64,000 bases of DNA from CBDCWO01 sp965223405 (GTDB lineage Bacteria; Bacteroidota; Bacteroidia; Chitinophagales; Saprospiraceae): the NCBI GenBank assembly GCA_965223405.1, contig CBDCWO010000006.1:1054001-1118000 (forward strand), read 5' to 3'. Positions 35,047 to 42,626 of this stretch are shown here, piece by piece. The position numbers and the translations under genes are program-made. The notes beneath the pieces are model-generated. The model was not told the origin of the DNA. It was given only the letters and a program-made list of their open reading frames with translations, and made no database searches. Within the stretch, counting starts at the first letter, position 1. Every line of letters begins with the position of its first letter.

Positions 35047-35730
35047 TTAATGCAGCGAAATAATCTGTAAAGAACGATCGCTTTGAATTTGTTCTTCTAT
35101 TTTTACTGCGATTTCTTTGGATTTATGCCATTTATCGAATTCTGCATTCGGCATGGATTTACGATTAGCAGGAGTATCGATAATGCCCGGAGTTATCAGG
35201 TGGGAACGAATGTTATATCTTTTTCCTTGGCTATCCAACATCAACACCCAATTGTATAAAAGTGCTTTGGACAAAGTATAAGCCGCAGCACCGATTCCAA
35301 TCTCAGGATCAAACACCTGACTGGATCCAAAAAAGAAGAAATGTAAGGGACCGCAGTGTTTGTATTTTTTAAATAATGCTCTGCTGATATAAAATGCCGT
35401 TTGAAAATTCAAATTTACCATACTGTTGAGCTGAGTCGAAGTCATTTCCAGGAGATCTCCAACCTCAAATCCACCTGCCGTAAAAATGGCTGCATCCAGT
35501 CGGTCATGATTACCAGAGACTAGATCCACAACCCGTAAAACACTCTCTTCATGATCTAGATCCAAAGCATACAATTCATAATCTGCAATATCTTCCGATA
35601 TTGATTTTCCCTTCCGGATGGTTCCTATCACCTGATATCCGCTCTGAGAAAAATTTTGGGCTAATGCACTTCCAACGGCGCCATTCACTCCGGTTATCAG
35701 ACATTTTCTTTTAGGCATTTTATATTTCAC
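35047..35730 (-). CDS. SDR-family oxidoreductase
   Basis: A 227-residue short-chain dehydrogenase. The nucleotide-binding motif is TGVNGAVG near residue 13-20, followed by the NAG-equivalent FTAGGF, the catalytic serine in FFGSSQV, and the YxxxK pair in YTLSKALLYN, so the Ser-Tyr-Lys triad is intact. The C-terminal TPGIIDTPANRKSMP segment is the substrate loop, as in many SDR enzymes. An alternative ATG four codons in (35718) would remove a short basic start. No neighbour points to a pathway, so cofactor preference and substrate are open. It stands alone upstream of the LemA pair, in the opposite direction. Confidence 0.85.
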   Translation of the reverse strand: MKYKMPKRKCLITGVNGAVGSALAQNFSQSGYQVIGTIRKGKSISEDIADYELYALDLDHEESVLRVVDLVSGNHDRLDAAIFTAGGFEVGDLLEMTSTQLNSMVNLNFQTAFYISRALFKKYKHCGPLHFFFFGSSQVFDPEIGIGAAAYTLSKALLYNWVLMLDSQGKRYNIRSHLITPGIIDTPANRKSMPNAEFDKWHKSKEIAVKIEEQIQSDRSLQIISLH

Positions 35731-35889
35731 TATTTTTGCAGCACTTAAGAATTATTTTTTTTCCTGCCTTCTCTGATCGAAAATAAGACCTTTTTCATCG
35801 AATTTCATAAACAACATGGAATGGTTATCTTTAATTCTGAGTTTATTCTTTTTGAAAATCGACTTTTACTAATTCTTCAATAGTCTACC

Positions 35890-36438
35890 ATGGTCTATTT
35901 TGTCGTTCTGTTGGCTTTAGTCAGCCTGATCTCATTATTTATGTACAATGGATTGATACGTAAAAAAAATCAAGTGGAATATGCATTCAGCAGTATCGAT
36001 GTGATGCTGAAAAAACGATATGACCTGATTCCAAATTTGGTCAATACAGTTAAAAAATATATGACATTCGAAAAGGAGACATTGGAAAATATAGTCGCAC
36101 TGAGAAATCAGGCTATGAATGAAAAACCAGAGGATCGCAAGCGATTTGCTGTCGAAAATCAAATCACCCAGGCGCTGGGACAAATTTCTATACAATTTGA
36201 GAACTATCCCGATTTGAAGTCCAGTGCAAATTTTTTACAATTACAGGCATCTCTAAATGAAGTTGAAGAGCAAATATCAGCTGCTCGAAGAGCCTATAAT
36301 GCATCCATCTTTGATTATAACAACAGTATTGAAATGTTTCCCACCAGCCTAATTGCCGGGTGGATGGGGTATAAACGCAAAGCATCATTTGAAATTGATG
36401 AGATAGAGAGAGGCCCTGTCAGGGCTTTTGATAATTGA
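35890..36438 (+). CDS. LemA family protein
   Basis: A 182-residue protein with one N-terminal membrane segment (about 1-19) and a four-helix LemA domain. Signature pieces are YNGLIRKKNQVEYAFSSIDV, KKRYDLIPNLVNTVKKYM, and RRAYNASIFDYNNSIEMFPT. The length is usual for LemA. The exact biochemical role of LemA proteins is not settled; they are membrane-bound with the helical part mostly outside or in the periplasm, and are linked to envelope stress. The gene is followed two bases later by the DUF3137 gene, a pairing often seen in bacteria, so the two products probably work together. Confidence 0.92.
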   Translation: MVYFVVLLALVSLISLFMYNGLIRKKNQVEYAFSSIDVMLKKRYDLIPNLVNTVKKYMTFEKETLENIVALRNQAMNEKPEDRKRFAVENQITQALGQISIQFENYPDLKSSANFLQLQASLNEVEEQISAARRAYNASIFDYNNSIEMFPTSLIAGWMGYKRKASFEIDEIERGPVRAFDN

Positions 36439-36440
36439 TT

Positions 36441-37436
36441 ATGAAAACTTCTGCTACCATATATCAAAAGATTGCAGCTGAGTTGCTCGCATTAGAGCAA
36501 GAGAGACAATTAGCTCTCAATAAAAAAAGACCGTTTAACCGGGGTAGTTGGGTAATTGGTATCTCCGTACTGATTGCAGCTGTGGTTAGCTTCACCTATT
36601 TTGATAATCCGATTCTATTTTTTGTCGCCTTTTTTTTAGGAGTGGTTGCCGTTTCGTTGTTGCAATATTTCGGTGGTGATCTGATTCGTAAATACCGGGT
36701 CGACTATGCACAAAAGGTAATCCAAGCTAGCCTCAGTGCTTTTGATCCACGTCTGTCCTACCATCCGAAAGACTATATTTCTGCTTCCGAATTTATTGCC
36801 AGCAAGTTGTTCAGGGAAAAAATCGACCGGTATGGAGGCAACCACCTGATCACCGGATGGCTGGGAGAAACGTATCTGAAGGTTTCAGATTTGTTAGTAG
36901 AATATAGAACCCAGGATGACAAAGGCAGATCCCAATATCACACTATTTTTAAGGGAATGTTTATGGTCGCCGATTTTCACAAAGATTTTCAGGGATCAAC
37001 CTATGTCCTTCCGGATACATCTGAAAGATTATTAGGTTCATTAATTGGTACCCGCTTTCAAAAAGCCTTCGGCAGGGCGGATCTGGTTTATTTGGAAAAT
37101 AAGGAGTTTGAGAAACAATTTGTGGTCTATTCCAATGATCCGATTGAAGCCAGATATATTTTGAGTACCTCCATGATGGATAATATTCTCAACTTACAGC
37201 ACCGCGTCAAGAAGGATATTCACCTGGCATTTCACAACTCACTTGTCTATCTGGCTATCAGCGATTATAGTAAGCTCTTCAAAGTTAAAACGAAGTTACC
37301 TGCAAACGAATACAACCAATTCAACAGATTCTTCCACCAGACTTATGATTGGATGACCATCATCGATACACTCAATTTGAATTTGAGAATTTGGTCCAAA
37401 CAAAAAACCAACAATAAACTGAACCCGGACCAATAG
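36441..37436 (+). CDS. DUF3137 domain-containing membrane protein
   Basis: A 331-residue protein when started at the ATG at 36441; a TTG at 36435 would overlap the LemA stop codon. Two hydrophobic segments lie near residues 32-70 (SWVIGISVLIAAVVSFTYF and ILFFVAFFLGVVAVSLL). The rest is a soluble DUF3137 domain, with the family motif GRADLVYLENKEFEKQFVVYS and the DPIEARYILSTSMM segment. DUF3137 proteins are named for their association with LemA and are sometimes called galanin-like. The function is unknown. The context is a two-gene operon. Confidence 0.88.
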   Translation: MKTSATIYQKIAAELLALEQERQLALNKKRPFNRGSWVIGISVLIAAVVSFTYFDNPILFFVAFFLGVVAVSLLQYFGGDLIRKYRVDYAQKVIQASLSAFDPRLSYHPKDYISASEFIASKLFREKIDRYGGNHLITGWLGETYLKVSDLLVEYRTQDDKGRSQYHTIFKGMFMVADFHKDFQGSTYVLPDTSERLLGSLIGTRFQKAFGRADLVYLENKEFEKQFVVYSNDPIEARYILSTSMMDNILNLQHRVKKDIHLAFHNSLVYLAISDYSKLFKVKTKLPANEYNQFNRFFHQTYDWMTIIDTLNLNLRIWSKQKTNNKLNPDQ

Positions 37437-37454
37437 AAATTCACCTCAGTTAGG

Positions 37455-38327
37455 TTAGAGGTTGAATGTTCTTGAAATCGTGAATCCCAATCGAAATTCG
37501 CCTTCAGACCATTGGGTGCGGGTATAAGGGATAAAATCAGATTCCAAAATTCCGGTAGCATTGGTAAAGTTGACTTGAAAAACGTGACCACCCGTATAAA
37601 ATTCAAATCCCACTCCTAGCGGCAAATAATAACCCAAATCCGACTTGCGAAATTCAGAAATAGGATAATTGAAATCAAGCAACATTCCAATGACTCTTGA
37701 AAATCGAATCCTCGCATTAGCTCCCAAATTCACAAGTCCATTCACATCATCCGAACTGACCACATTTCGATAGGTATATCCTGCATTAAGTTGCAATGAA
37801 AAAATAGGAGAAAACTTGCGGGCAATCATTAGTTGTGCATTAAAAGCAGTCCGCTCAAAAAAGTTATCAAAATTATTGAGGTCCTCAGGATTGGTACTCT
37901 TGCCCATGGTTGAAACGGCCATCTGACCAATCCCGGTAACTGTAAAGGGCCGAGATCCATCTGAAGATTGCTTTTGCAGATTTACTTTTAGTGACCCGTT
38001 GATTAATTTCTGCAGTGGGCCTGAACCTTTAGTTCTGGCAATCCCAATCGTAATATAGTCCGAAACCCCATAATCCAATCCAAATAATATATCGGAAGCA
38101 TTTTCAATTCCATATAGTGTCGACCAGCCCCCATTGTCACCAAACATATCCCCAAAGCGGTGGCTAATTCTTAAGTCAAACTTTTTATGAGGTAACACTT
38201 CTACAGAATGAGAATTGATCACTCTGGTATCATTAAAAGTTTGAAAAACTTCATCCTGAGCGAAGGATAGTTGAAGAAATACCAACGTATAAATAATAGA
38301 AAAAAAACTTCTGAAAAGTAGGCTCAT
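37455..38327 (-). CDS. DUF5777 family beta-barrel outer-membrane protein
   Basis: A 290-residue exported protein with a signal peptide (about 1-23, ending SFAQ). The mature part is all predicted beta-strands with alternating hydrophobic residues and a final strand ending in phenylalanine-asparagine-leucine (FTISRTFNL), typical of an outer-membrane barrel. The sequence SVEVLPHKKFDLRISHRFGD near the start is the hallmark of the DUF5777 barrels of Bacteroidota. These are often found near genes for haem proteins or YceI-like proteins; here the di-heme cytochrome c peroxidase gene lies on the other side of a 426-bp gap in the opposite direction. Transported substance unknown. Confidence 0.82.
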   Translation of the reverse strand: MSLLFRSFFSIIYTLVFLQLSFAQDEVFQTFNDTRVINSHSVEVLPHKKFDLRISHRFGDMFGDNGGWSTLYGIENASDILFGLDYGVSDYITIGIARTKGSGPLQKLINGSLKVNLQKQSSDGSRPFTVTGIGQMAVSTMGKSTNPEDLNNFDNFFERTAFNAQLMIARKFSPIFSLQLNAGYTYRNVVSSDDVNGLVNLGANARIRFSRVIGMLLDFNYPISEFRKSDLGYYLPLGVGFEFYTGGHVFQVNFTNATGILESDFIPYTRTQWSEGEFRLGFTISRTFNL

Positions 38328-38753
38328 CTCAATAATTCCAAGTTTGAGGAGGCAAGATACAAAATCCTAAATCAAATATTCAGGTATAAAAATTGCATAG
38401 TAGTTAATTGCGCAGGGACAGTACACCAAGGTGAATTGGATGGTGCTACTTGGCGGAATAGATCCAGCTAGAAATCCTTTTAGGAAAATTTCAGAATGGT
38501 ATAAGTTCAACATAAAATGGTATTAAGATCAAGAAATAAAGCGTCGAAAATTTTAACATTAGATATATTTCTTAATCTAACATTTCAATAATGACACATA
38601 AAACCTTAACTAAAAATATTTTAAATATTACATAATTATTTTATATGTTTGTTTTGGAATACCTGTTTTTAAAAGTATTTGCCGAAATTTTAAAAAATGA
38701 AAATGGTATTGTTATTTTCGCATAGGCAACGAAACTTAAGGAATATATAGATT
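38328..38753. other. Non-coding gap of 426 bp between divergent genes
   Basis: The region must carry the promoters of the DUF5777 barrel gene (left) and the cytochrome c peroxidase gene (right). TATGTTTG at 38644-38651 matches the -7 consensus on the plus strand, but no TTG stands at the right distance. A 29-codon frame beginning MVLLGGIDPARNPF has no support. Nothing else is recognised. Confidence 0.4.
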
Positions 38754-40100
38754 ATGAGGAGCAAACTTTTACTTGGATTGTTCGCTGCTTTCTGTATCCA
38801 TGCATGTCTTGATCAAACTTTGGTTAGTGAGGATATCCTAGATACGCAGCTATTAGAAACTATAGATAATGTATCTCCCACCAGTTCATACCAACATTAT
38901 ATCTTACCTGAATACGATGATTATGCATCAATTCCAAATCAGGATCCTGAAAATCCATTGACTGCGGCCAAAATAGAGTTGGGGAAAATGTTGTTTTTTG
39001 AGACTGGTTTAGCTCAAAAGCCTGTAAATCAGGAAATGAGAAGTACTTATTCCTGTGGTAGCTGTCACATTCCTTCAGCTGGATTTACTCCGGGTAGGTT
39101 CCAGGGAATAGCGGATGGAGGTATTGGATATGGTTATAGTGGTGAGATGAGAAGAAAATCTGCCATTTATGATGAATTTCAGATAGATGCCCAGGGTATC
39201 CGGGCCCTCAGCATGTTTAATACTGCTTTTGTCACCAATACACTGTGGAATGGTCAGTTTGGAGGTGGAGATTTGAATAAAGGAACCGAAAGCCAATGGG
39301 CCAAGGATACTTTTACCATCATCAATCATGAAGGATACAAGGCTTTGGAAAGTCAGAACCTTGTCAATTTTAAATTGCATCGAATGCGCATGGATAGTGA
39401 AATTATTCATGAATTGGGTTATAACGAACTTTTTGATAAAGCATTTCCAGAACTTTCAGAAACCGAAAGATATTCTGAAAAAGGCGGATCTTTTGCCGTT
39501 AGCGCTTATTTACGATCCTTAATTACCAGTAATGCTCCATTTCAAAAATATTTAAAGGGACAGAAAGACGCGTTGACCGAACAGGAAAAAAGAGGAGCAA
39601 TGTTGTTTTTTGACAAAGCCAACTGTGTATCCTGCCACAATGGTCCGGCATTCAATGCCAATCAGTTTATCGCAATCGGTGTAAACGATCTACATGAAAT
39701 TCAATCGGCGTTGGCGACTTCTGCTGAGGATAAAAAGAATTTTGGCCGCGGAAGCTTTACCGGAGAATCCCGGGATTATTATAAATTTAAAGTACCTCAA
39801 CTTTACAATCTTAGGGATGCTCATTTCTACTTTCACGGAAGTAGTAAAAATACTCTAAAGGAAGTAGTCGAGTATTTTAATGATGCAATTCCGGAAAACT
39901 CAAATGTGCCCAAAGAACATATTTCACCAGAATTTAAACCACTTAATCTTACCAAACAGGAGATCGATGATCTGGTAATGTTTTTGAAAAATGGTTTGTT
40001 CGATCCTACTTATACGAAATTTGTTCCGAATGAAGTGCTTTCAGGAAATTGCTTTCCAAACAACGATTCATTTAGCAGAAAAGATATTGGTTGTCAGTAA
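38754..40100 (+). CDS. Di-heme cytochrome c peroxidase family lipoprotein (MauG/CcpA type)
   Basis: A 448-residue periplasmic or surface protein with a lipoprotein signal (lipobox IHAC, Cys18). It has two haem c sites: CGSCH at 101-105 and CVSCH at 291-295. Around them stand the family segments ELGKMLFFETGL, ALSMFNTAFVTNTLWNGQFGG and FKVPQLYNLRDAHFYFHGSS, with a late methionine-poor region. Enzymes of this family reduce hydrogen peroxide with electrons from a small cytochrome or quinone chain; MauG-like members instead modify proteins. Which of the two applies cannot be read here. The gene is monocistronic, with a long 5' region. Confidence 0.9.
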   Translation: MRSKLLLGLFAAFCIHACLDQTLVSEDILDTQLLETIDNVSPTSSYQHYILPEYDDYASIPNQDPENPLTAAKIELGKMLFFETGLAQKPVNQEMRSTYSCGSCHIPSAGFTPGRFQGIADGGIGYGYSGEMRRKSAIYDEFQIDAQGIRALSMFNTAFVTNTLWNGQFGGGDLNKGTESQWAKDTFTIINHEGYKALESQNLVNFKLHRMRMDSEIIHELGYNELFDKAFPELSETERYSEKGGSFAVSAYLRSLITSNAPFQKYLKGQKDALTEQEKRGAMLFFDKANCVSCHNGPAFNANQFIAIGVNDLHEIQSALATSAEDKKNFGRGSFTGESRDYYKFKVPQLYNLRDAHFYFHGSSKNTLKEVVEYFNDAIPENSNVPKEHISPEFKPLNLTKQEIDDLVMFLKNGLFDPTYTKFVPNEVLSGNCFPNNDSFSRKDIGCQ

Positions 40101-40287
40101 TCCTAAATGAATTCTCCATTAGCCAATTATCCATCTACCATGTGATCTAATACGGTCTAAATGTTAATGTATTCATTCTGCAATACGCTCTGCATATTTT
40201 TCTCAGTACATTCTGATCCAGATCAATAGGGTTCCTAACTCATATCATGCAAAGCCCCTTTTCCATTTTATAATTTAGAACCAATAA

Positions 40288-41172
40288 ATGAATAATATGA
40301 GTACTTTTCAAAAGATTGCTATTGCCCTGGATTTTAGTGAATGTGACCACTTCTTGCTGGAGTTTGCTAAAAAATACACCGAACCGGAAATGTTATACTT
40401 TGTCCATGTCATTCCGGAATTGTCCATCTTGCAAAAATCATTTAGCAATGCCACTCAGGCGATGGAAAAACAAAAAGAAATCCATTCGCATATTTTAGAT
40501 TTGATCAATGACCGAATTAAAGAATGTTACCAAGAAAATATACCTGTCCATAAAATTGAGATCCTCGAAGGAAAACCCTACCATGCATTGGCTCACTGGA
40601 TCAAAAACCATTCGATAGATTTACTTATGGTCGGTAAAAAACTGAAGAGTCAGCACAGTGGTATTACTTCTCGAAAATTAGCCCGTCACCTGGATATTCC
40701 AGTGGTATTTATTCCAGATCATCCGGTACATCAAATCGAAAAGATATTAATTCCTATGGACTTCTCAGATTTTTCCACTCTGGCTCTTAAGCATGCCATG
40801 CCGTGGAAACAAAAATATCCGGAGGCTCAGATCGATTTGTTACATATTGTTTCAGTATTAACTGCTGATCATTACTACGGACTTAGTCTAAACCCAGGCT
40901 ATAATCAAACCATAATCAAAGAAGCTGAAAAAGAGGTACTTGATTACCTGGCAGAACTGGAAATCGACCCTCAACTCCTCAATATAAAAATTACTTCTGC
41001 AGACTACCACCAGATTCCTTATAAGATTCATGAGTATATCATGAATGAAAATCCGGACTTAGTAATCATGGGCGCCAAAGGACATTCACTGATTGAAAAT
41101 TTATTGGTCGGTAGTGTAACCGAAGGATTTTTGGATTATCGAGAAATAATTCCTATCCTTTTGATTAGATAA
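40288..41172 (+). CDS. Tandem universal stress protein
   Basis: A 294-residue cytoplasmic protein with two UspA domains, about 1-146 and 147-294. The first begins FQKIAIALDFSECDHFLLEF; the second begins IEKILIPMDFSDFSTLALKH. The second carries an ATP-binding type loop MGAKGHSLIENLLVGSVTEG near the end (G-x2-G-x9-G[S/T]); the first has the altered MVGKKLKSQHSGITSRKL. So only the second half is likely to bind ATP. Such tandem proteins are common in Bacteroidota and respond to stress or energy state. An alternative start is Met4. It stands between the cytochrome peroxidase and the SPFH genes, without overlap. Confidence 0.9.
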   Translation: MNNMSTFQKIAIALDFSECDHFLLEFAKKYTEPEMLYFVHVIPELSILQKSFSNATQAMEKQKEIHSHILDLINDRIKECYQENIPVHKIEILEGKPYHALAHWIKNHSIDLLMVGKKLKSQHSGITSRKLARHLDIPVVFIPDHPVHQIEKILIPMDFSDFSTLALKHAMPWKQKYPEAQIDLLHIVSVLTADHYYGLSLNPGYNQTIIKEAEKEVLDYLAELEIDPQLLNIKITSADYHQIPYKIHEYIMNENPDLVIMGAKGHSLIENLLVGSVTEGFLDYREIIPILLIR

Positions 41173-41348
41173 GAAGAACAAGGGTAAATGAGCAATTCAG
41201 ATCTTTAACATTTTTGGGACCTACACTTCTCTTGACAGGCCCCATATTAACCATCTATCCTTTGGTCTATATAATGGATCCATTCATCGAATAGATTCGA
41301 GATTCCAGAAATATATCAATATCTATATGATATCAAAATAATATCATT

Positions 41349-42197
41349 ATGGAAAAAGATTTTAAACCAATTTCGGGGTATATAATGGTTGCGTTGTTAT
41401 TCCTAACAATCGCAGGTATCGTATACAGTATATTACAAGAACAAGCAGTATGGATTGCCGCTCTGGTTCTTGTATCTGCCCTTATCGCCAAAGGATTGTT
41501 TTTTATATATCCTAACGGTAGTAGAGTGCTCACTTTATTTGGGAAATATGTTGGGACGGTAAAGTCGGATGGTCTATTTTGGGTAAATCCTTTCTACGTT
41601 CGTAAAAGTATATCGTTACGTGCTCGAAATTTTGACAGTGAAACGATTAAGGTGAACGATAAAAAAGGTAATCCGATCCTGATTAATGTAATTTTAGTTT
41701 GGAGGGTCCGAGATACCTACAAAGCCGCCTTTGAAGTAGATCACTATGAAAGTTTTGTGAAAGTCCAAACGGATGCAGCGGTTCGCACATTGGCCGCAAA
41801 GTATTCTTATGATAACTTTGATGATGAAGAAAAAGAAGAAACCTTACGTTCAAGTGTAGAAGTGGTCAATGATACGCTGGAAAATGAAATTGCAGAAAGA
41901 CTGTCAATTGCCGGTATCGAAGTTATGGAAGCCAGAATCGGGTATTTGGCATATGCTCCCGAAATAGCCAGTGCCATGTTACGCCGTCAGCAAGCAGAGG
42001 CTATTGTGGCAGCCCGTTTTAAAATAGTCGAGGGAGCGGTCAGTATGGTTGAATTAGCCTTAGATGATTTGTCAGAAAAGGAAATCATCGATTTGGATGA
42101 AGAAAAAAAGGCAACTATGGTATCTAATCTAATGGTGGTCTTGTGTGCTGATAGGGACGCAACTCCGGTAATCAATGCAGGCACCCTGCATACTTAA
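41349..42197 (+). CDS. SPFH (band 7) domain protein
   Basis: A 282-residue membrane-associated protein. Two hydrophobic segments (about 11-29 and 32-54) are followed by an SPFH/band 7 domain with GKYVGTVKSDGLFWVNPF, KVNDKKGNPILINVILVWRV, and the YDNFDDEEKEETLRSS helix, then a long coiled region including RRQQAEAIVAARFKIVEGAV. Proteins of this stomatin-like group oligomerise in membranes as scaffolds. The gene is followed 11 bp later by a small ribbon-helix-helix gene, a pairing common in Bacteroidota, and a strong terminator closes the unit at 42580. Confidence 0.9.
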   Translation: MEKDFKPISGYIMVALLFLTIAGIVYSILQEQAVWIAALVLVSALIAKGLFFIYPNGSRVLTLFGKYVGTVKSDGLFWVNPFYVRKSISLRARNFDSETIKVNDKKGNPILINVILVWRVRDTYKAAFEVDHYESFVKVQTDAAVRTLAAKYSYDNFDDEEKEETLRSSVEVVNDTLENEIAERLSIAGIEVMEARIGYLAYAPEIASAMLRRQQAEAIVAARFKIVEGAVSMVELALDDLSEKEIIDLDEEKKATMVSNLMVVLCADRDATPVINAGTLHT

Positions 42198-42208
42198 TCA
42201 GGCGTTCT

Positions 42209-42403
42209 ATGTCCAATAAAAAAAAATTCGTACTGAGAATAGATATCCAGACCTATGAAGCCATTGAAAAGTGGGCAGCTGACGAATTTCGCAGTGTTAA
42301 TGGACAACTTGAATGGATCATCGCTGAAAGCCTGAAAAAAGCAGGAAGATTAAAAAAAAGGCGCTCCTCGGGGAGCAACAAAACAGACTTTAAAGAAACA
42401 TAA
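42209..42403 (+). CDS. Arc-type ribbon-helix-helix small DNA-binding protein
   Basis: A 64-residue basic protein. Its first 45 residues match the Arc/MetJ ribbon-helix-helix pattern: a beta-strand KKFVLRIDI, then helix YEAIEKWAADEF, then the SVNGQLEWIIAESLKKAG helix with the conserved N-x2-L/I-E. The last 18 residues are a lysine/arginine-rich tail. It follows the SPFH gene by 11 bp and must be cotranscribed. No toxin gene is adjacent, so it does not look like half of a toxin-antitoxin pair; a local regulator or a companion of the SPFH protein are both possible. Confidence 0.82.
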   Translation: MSNKKKFVLRIDIQTYEAIEKWAADEFRSVNGQLEWIIAESLKKAGRLKKRRSSGSNKTDFKET

Positions 42404-42579
42404 AGGTTATGGTTAAAAATGCGTTAAAGAAGATGAAAATAATAAACTATGCCTACTTTTGAGCGTCTAAAGAACGAAACGGTTATAAGAAAACTTAAAT
42501 TTTATGCAGCGTTTTGTTGAAATAAAGCATCTTATATTTAAAATATTAAAAATTTTTAGTCAGGTTTAGTAGTATGAAT

Positions 42580-42606
42580 GGGGCACTTTTCAAGTGTCCC
42601 ATTTTT
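42580..42606 (+). terminator. Intrinsic terminator after the SPFH/RHH unit
   Basis: GGGGCACTT (42580-42588) pairs with AAGTGTCCC (42592-42600), 9 bp with one G-U, around a TTC loop, followed by ATTTTTC. It ends plus-strand transcription before the convergent valS gene. Confidence 0.8.
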
Positions 42607-42626
42607 CATTATCTTTCTGACTCTCC

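Noticed and set aside
42209..42403. Ribbon-helix-helix gene as an antitoxin
   Set aside because: No toxin gene is adjacent; its partner is the SPFH gene.
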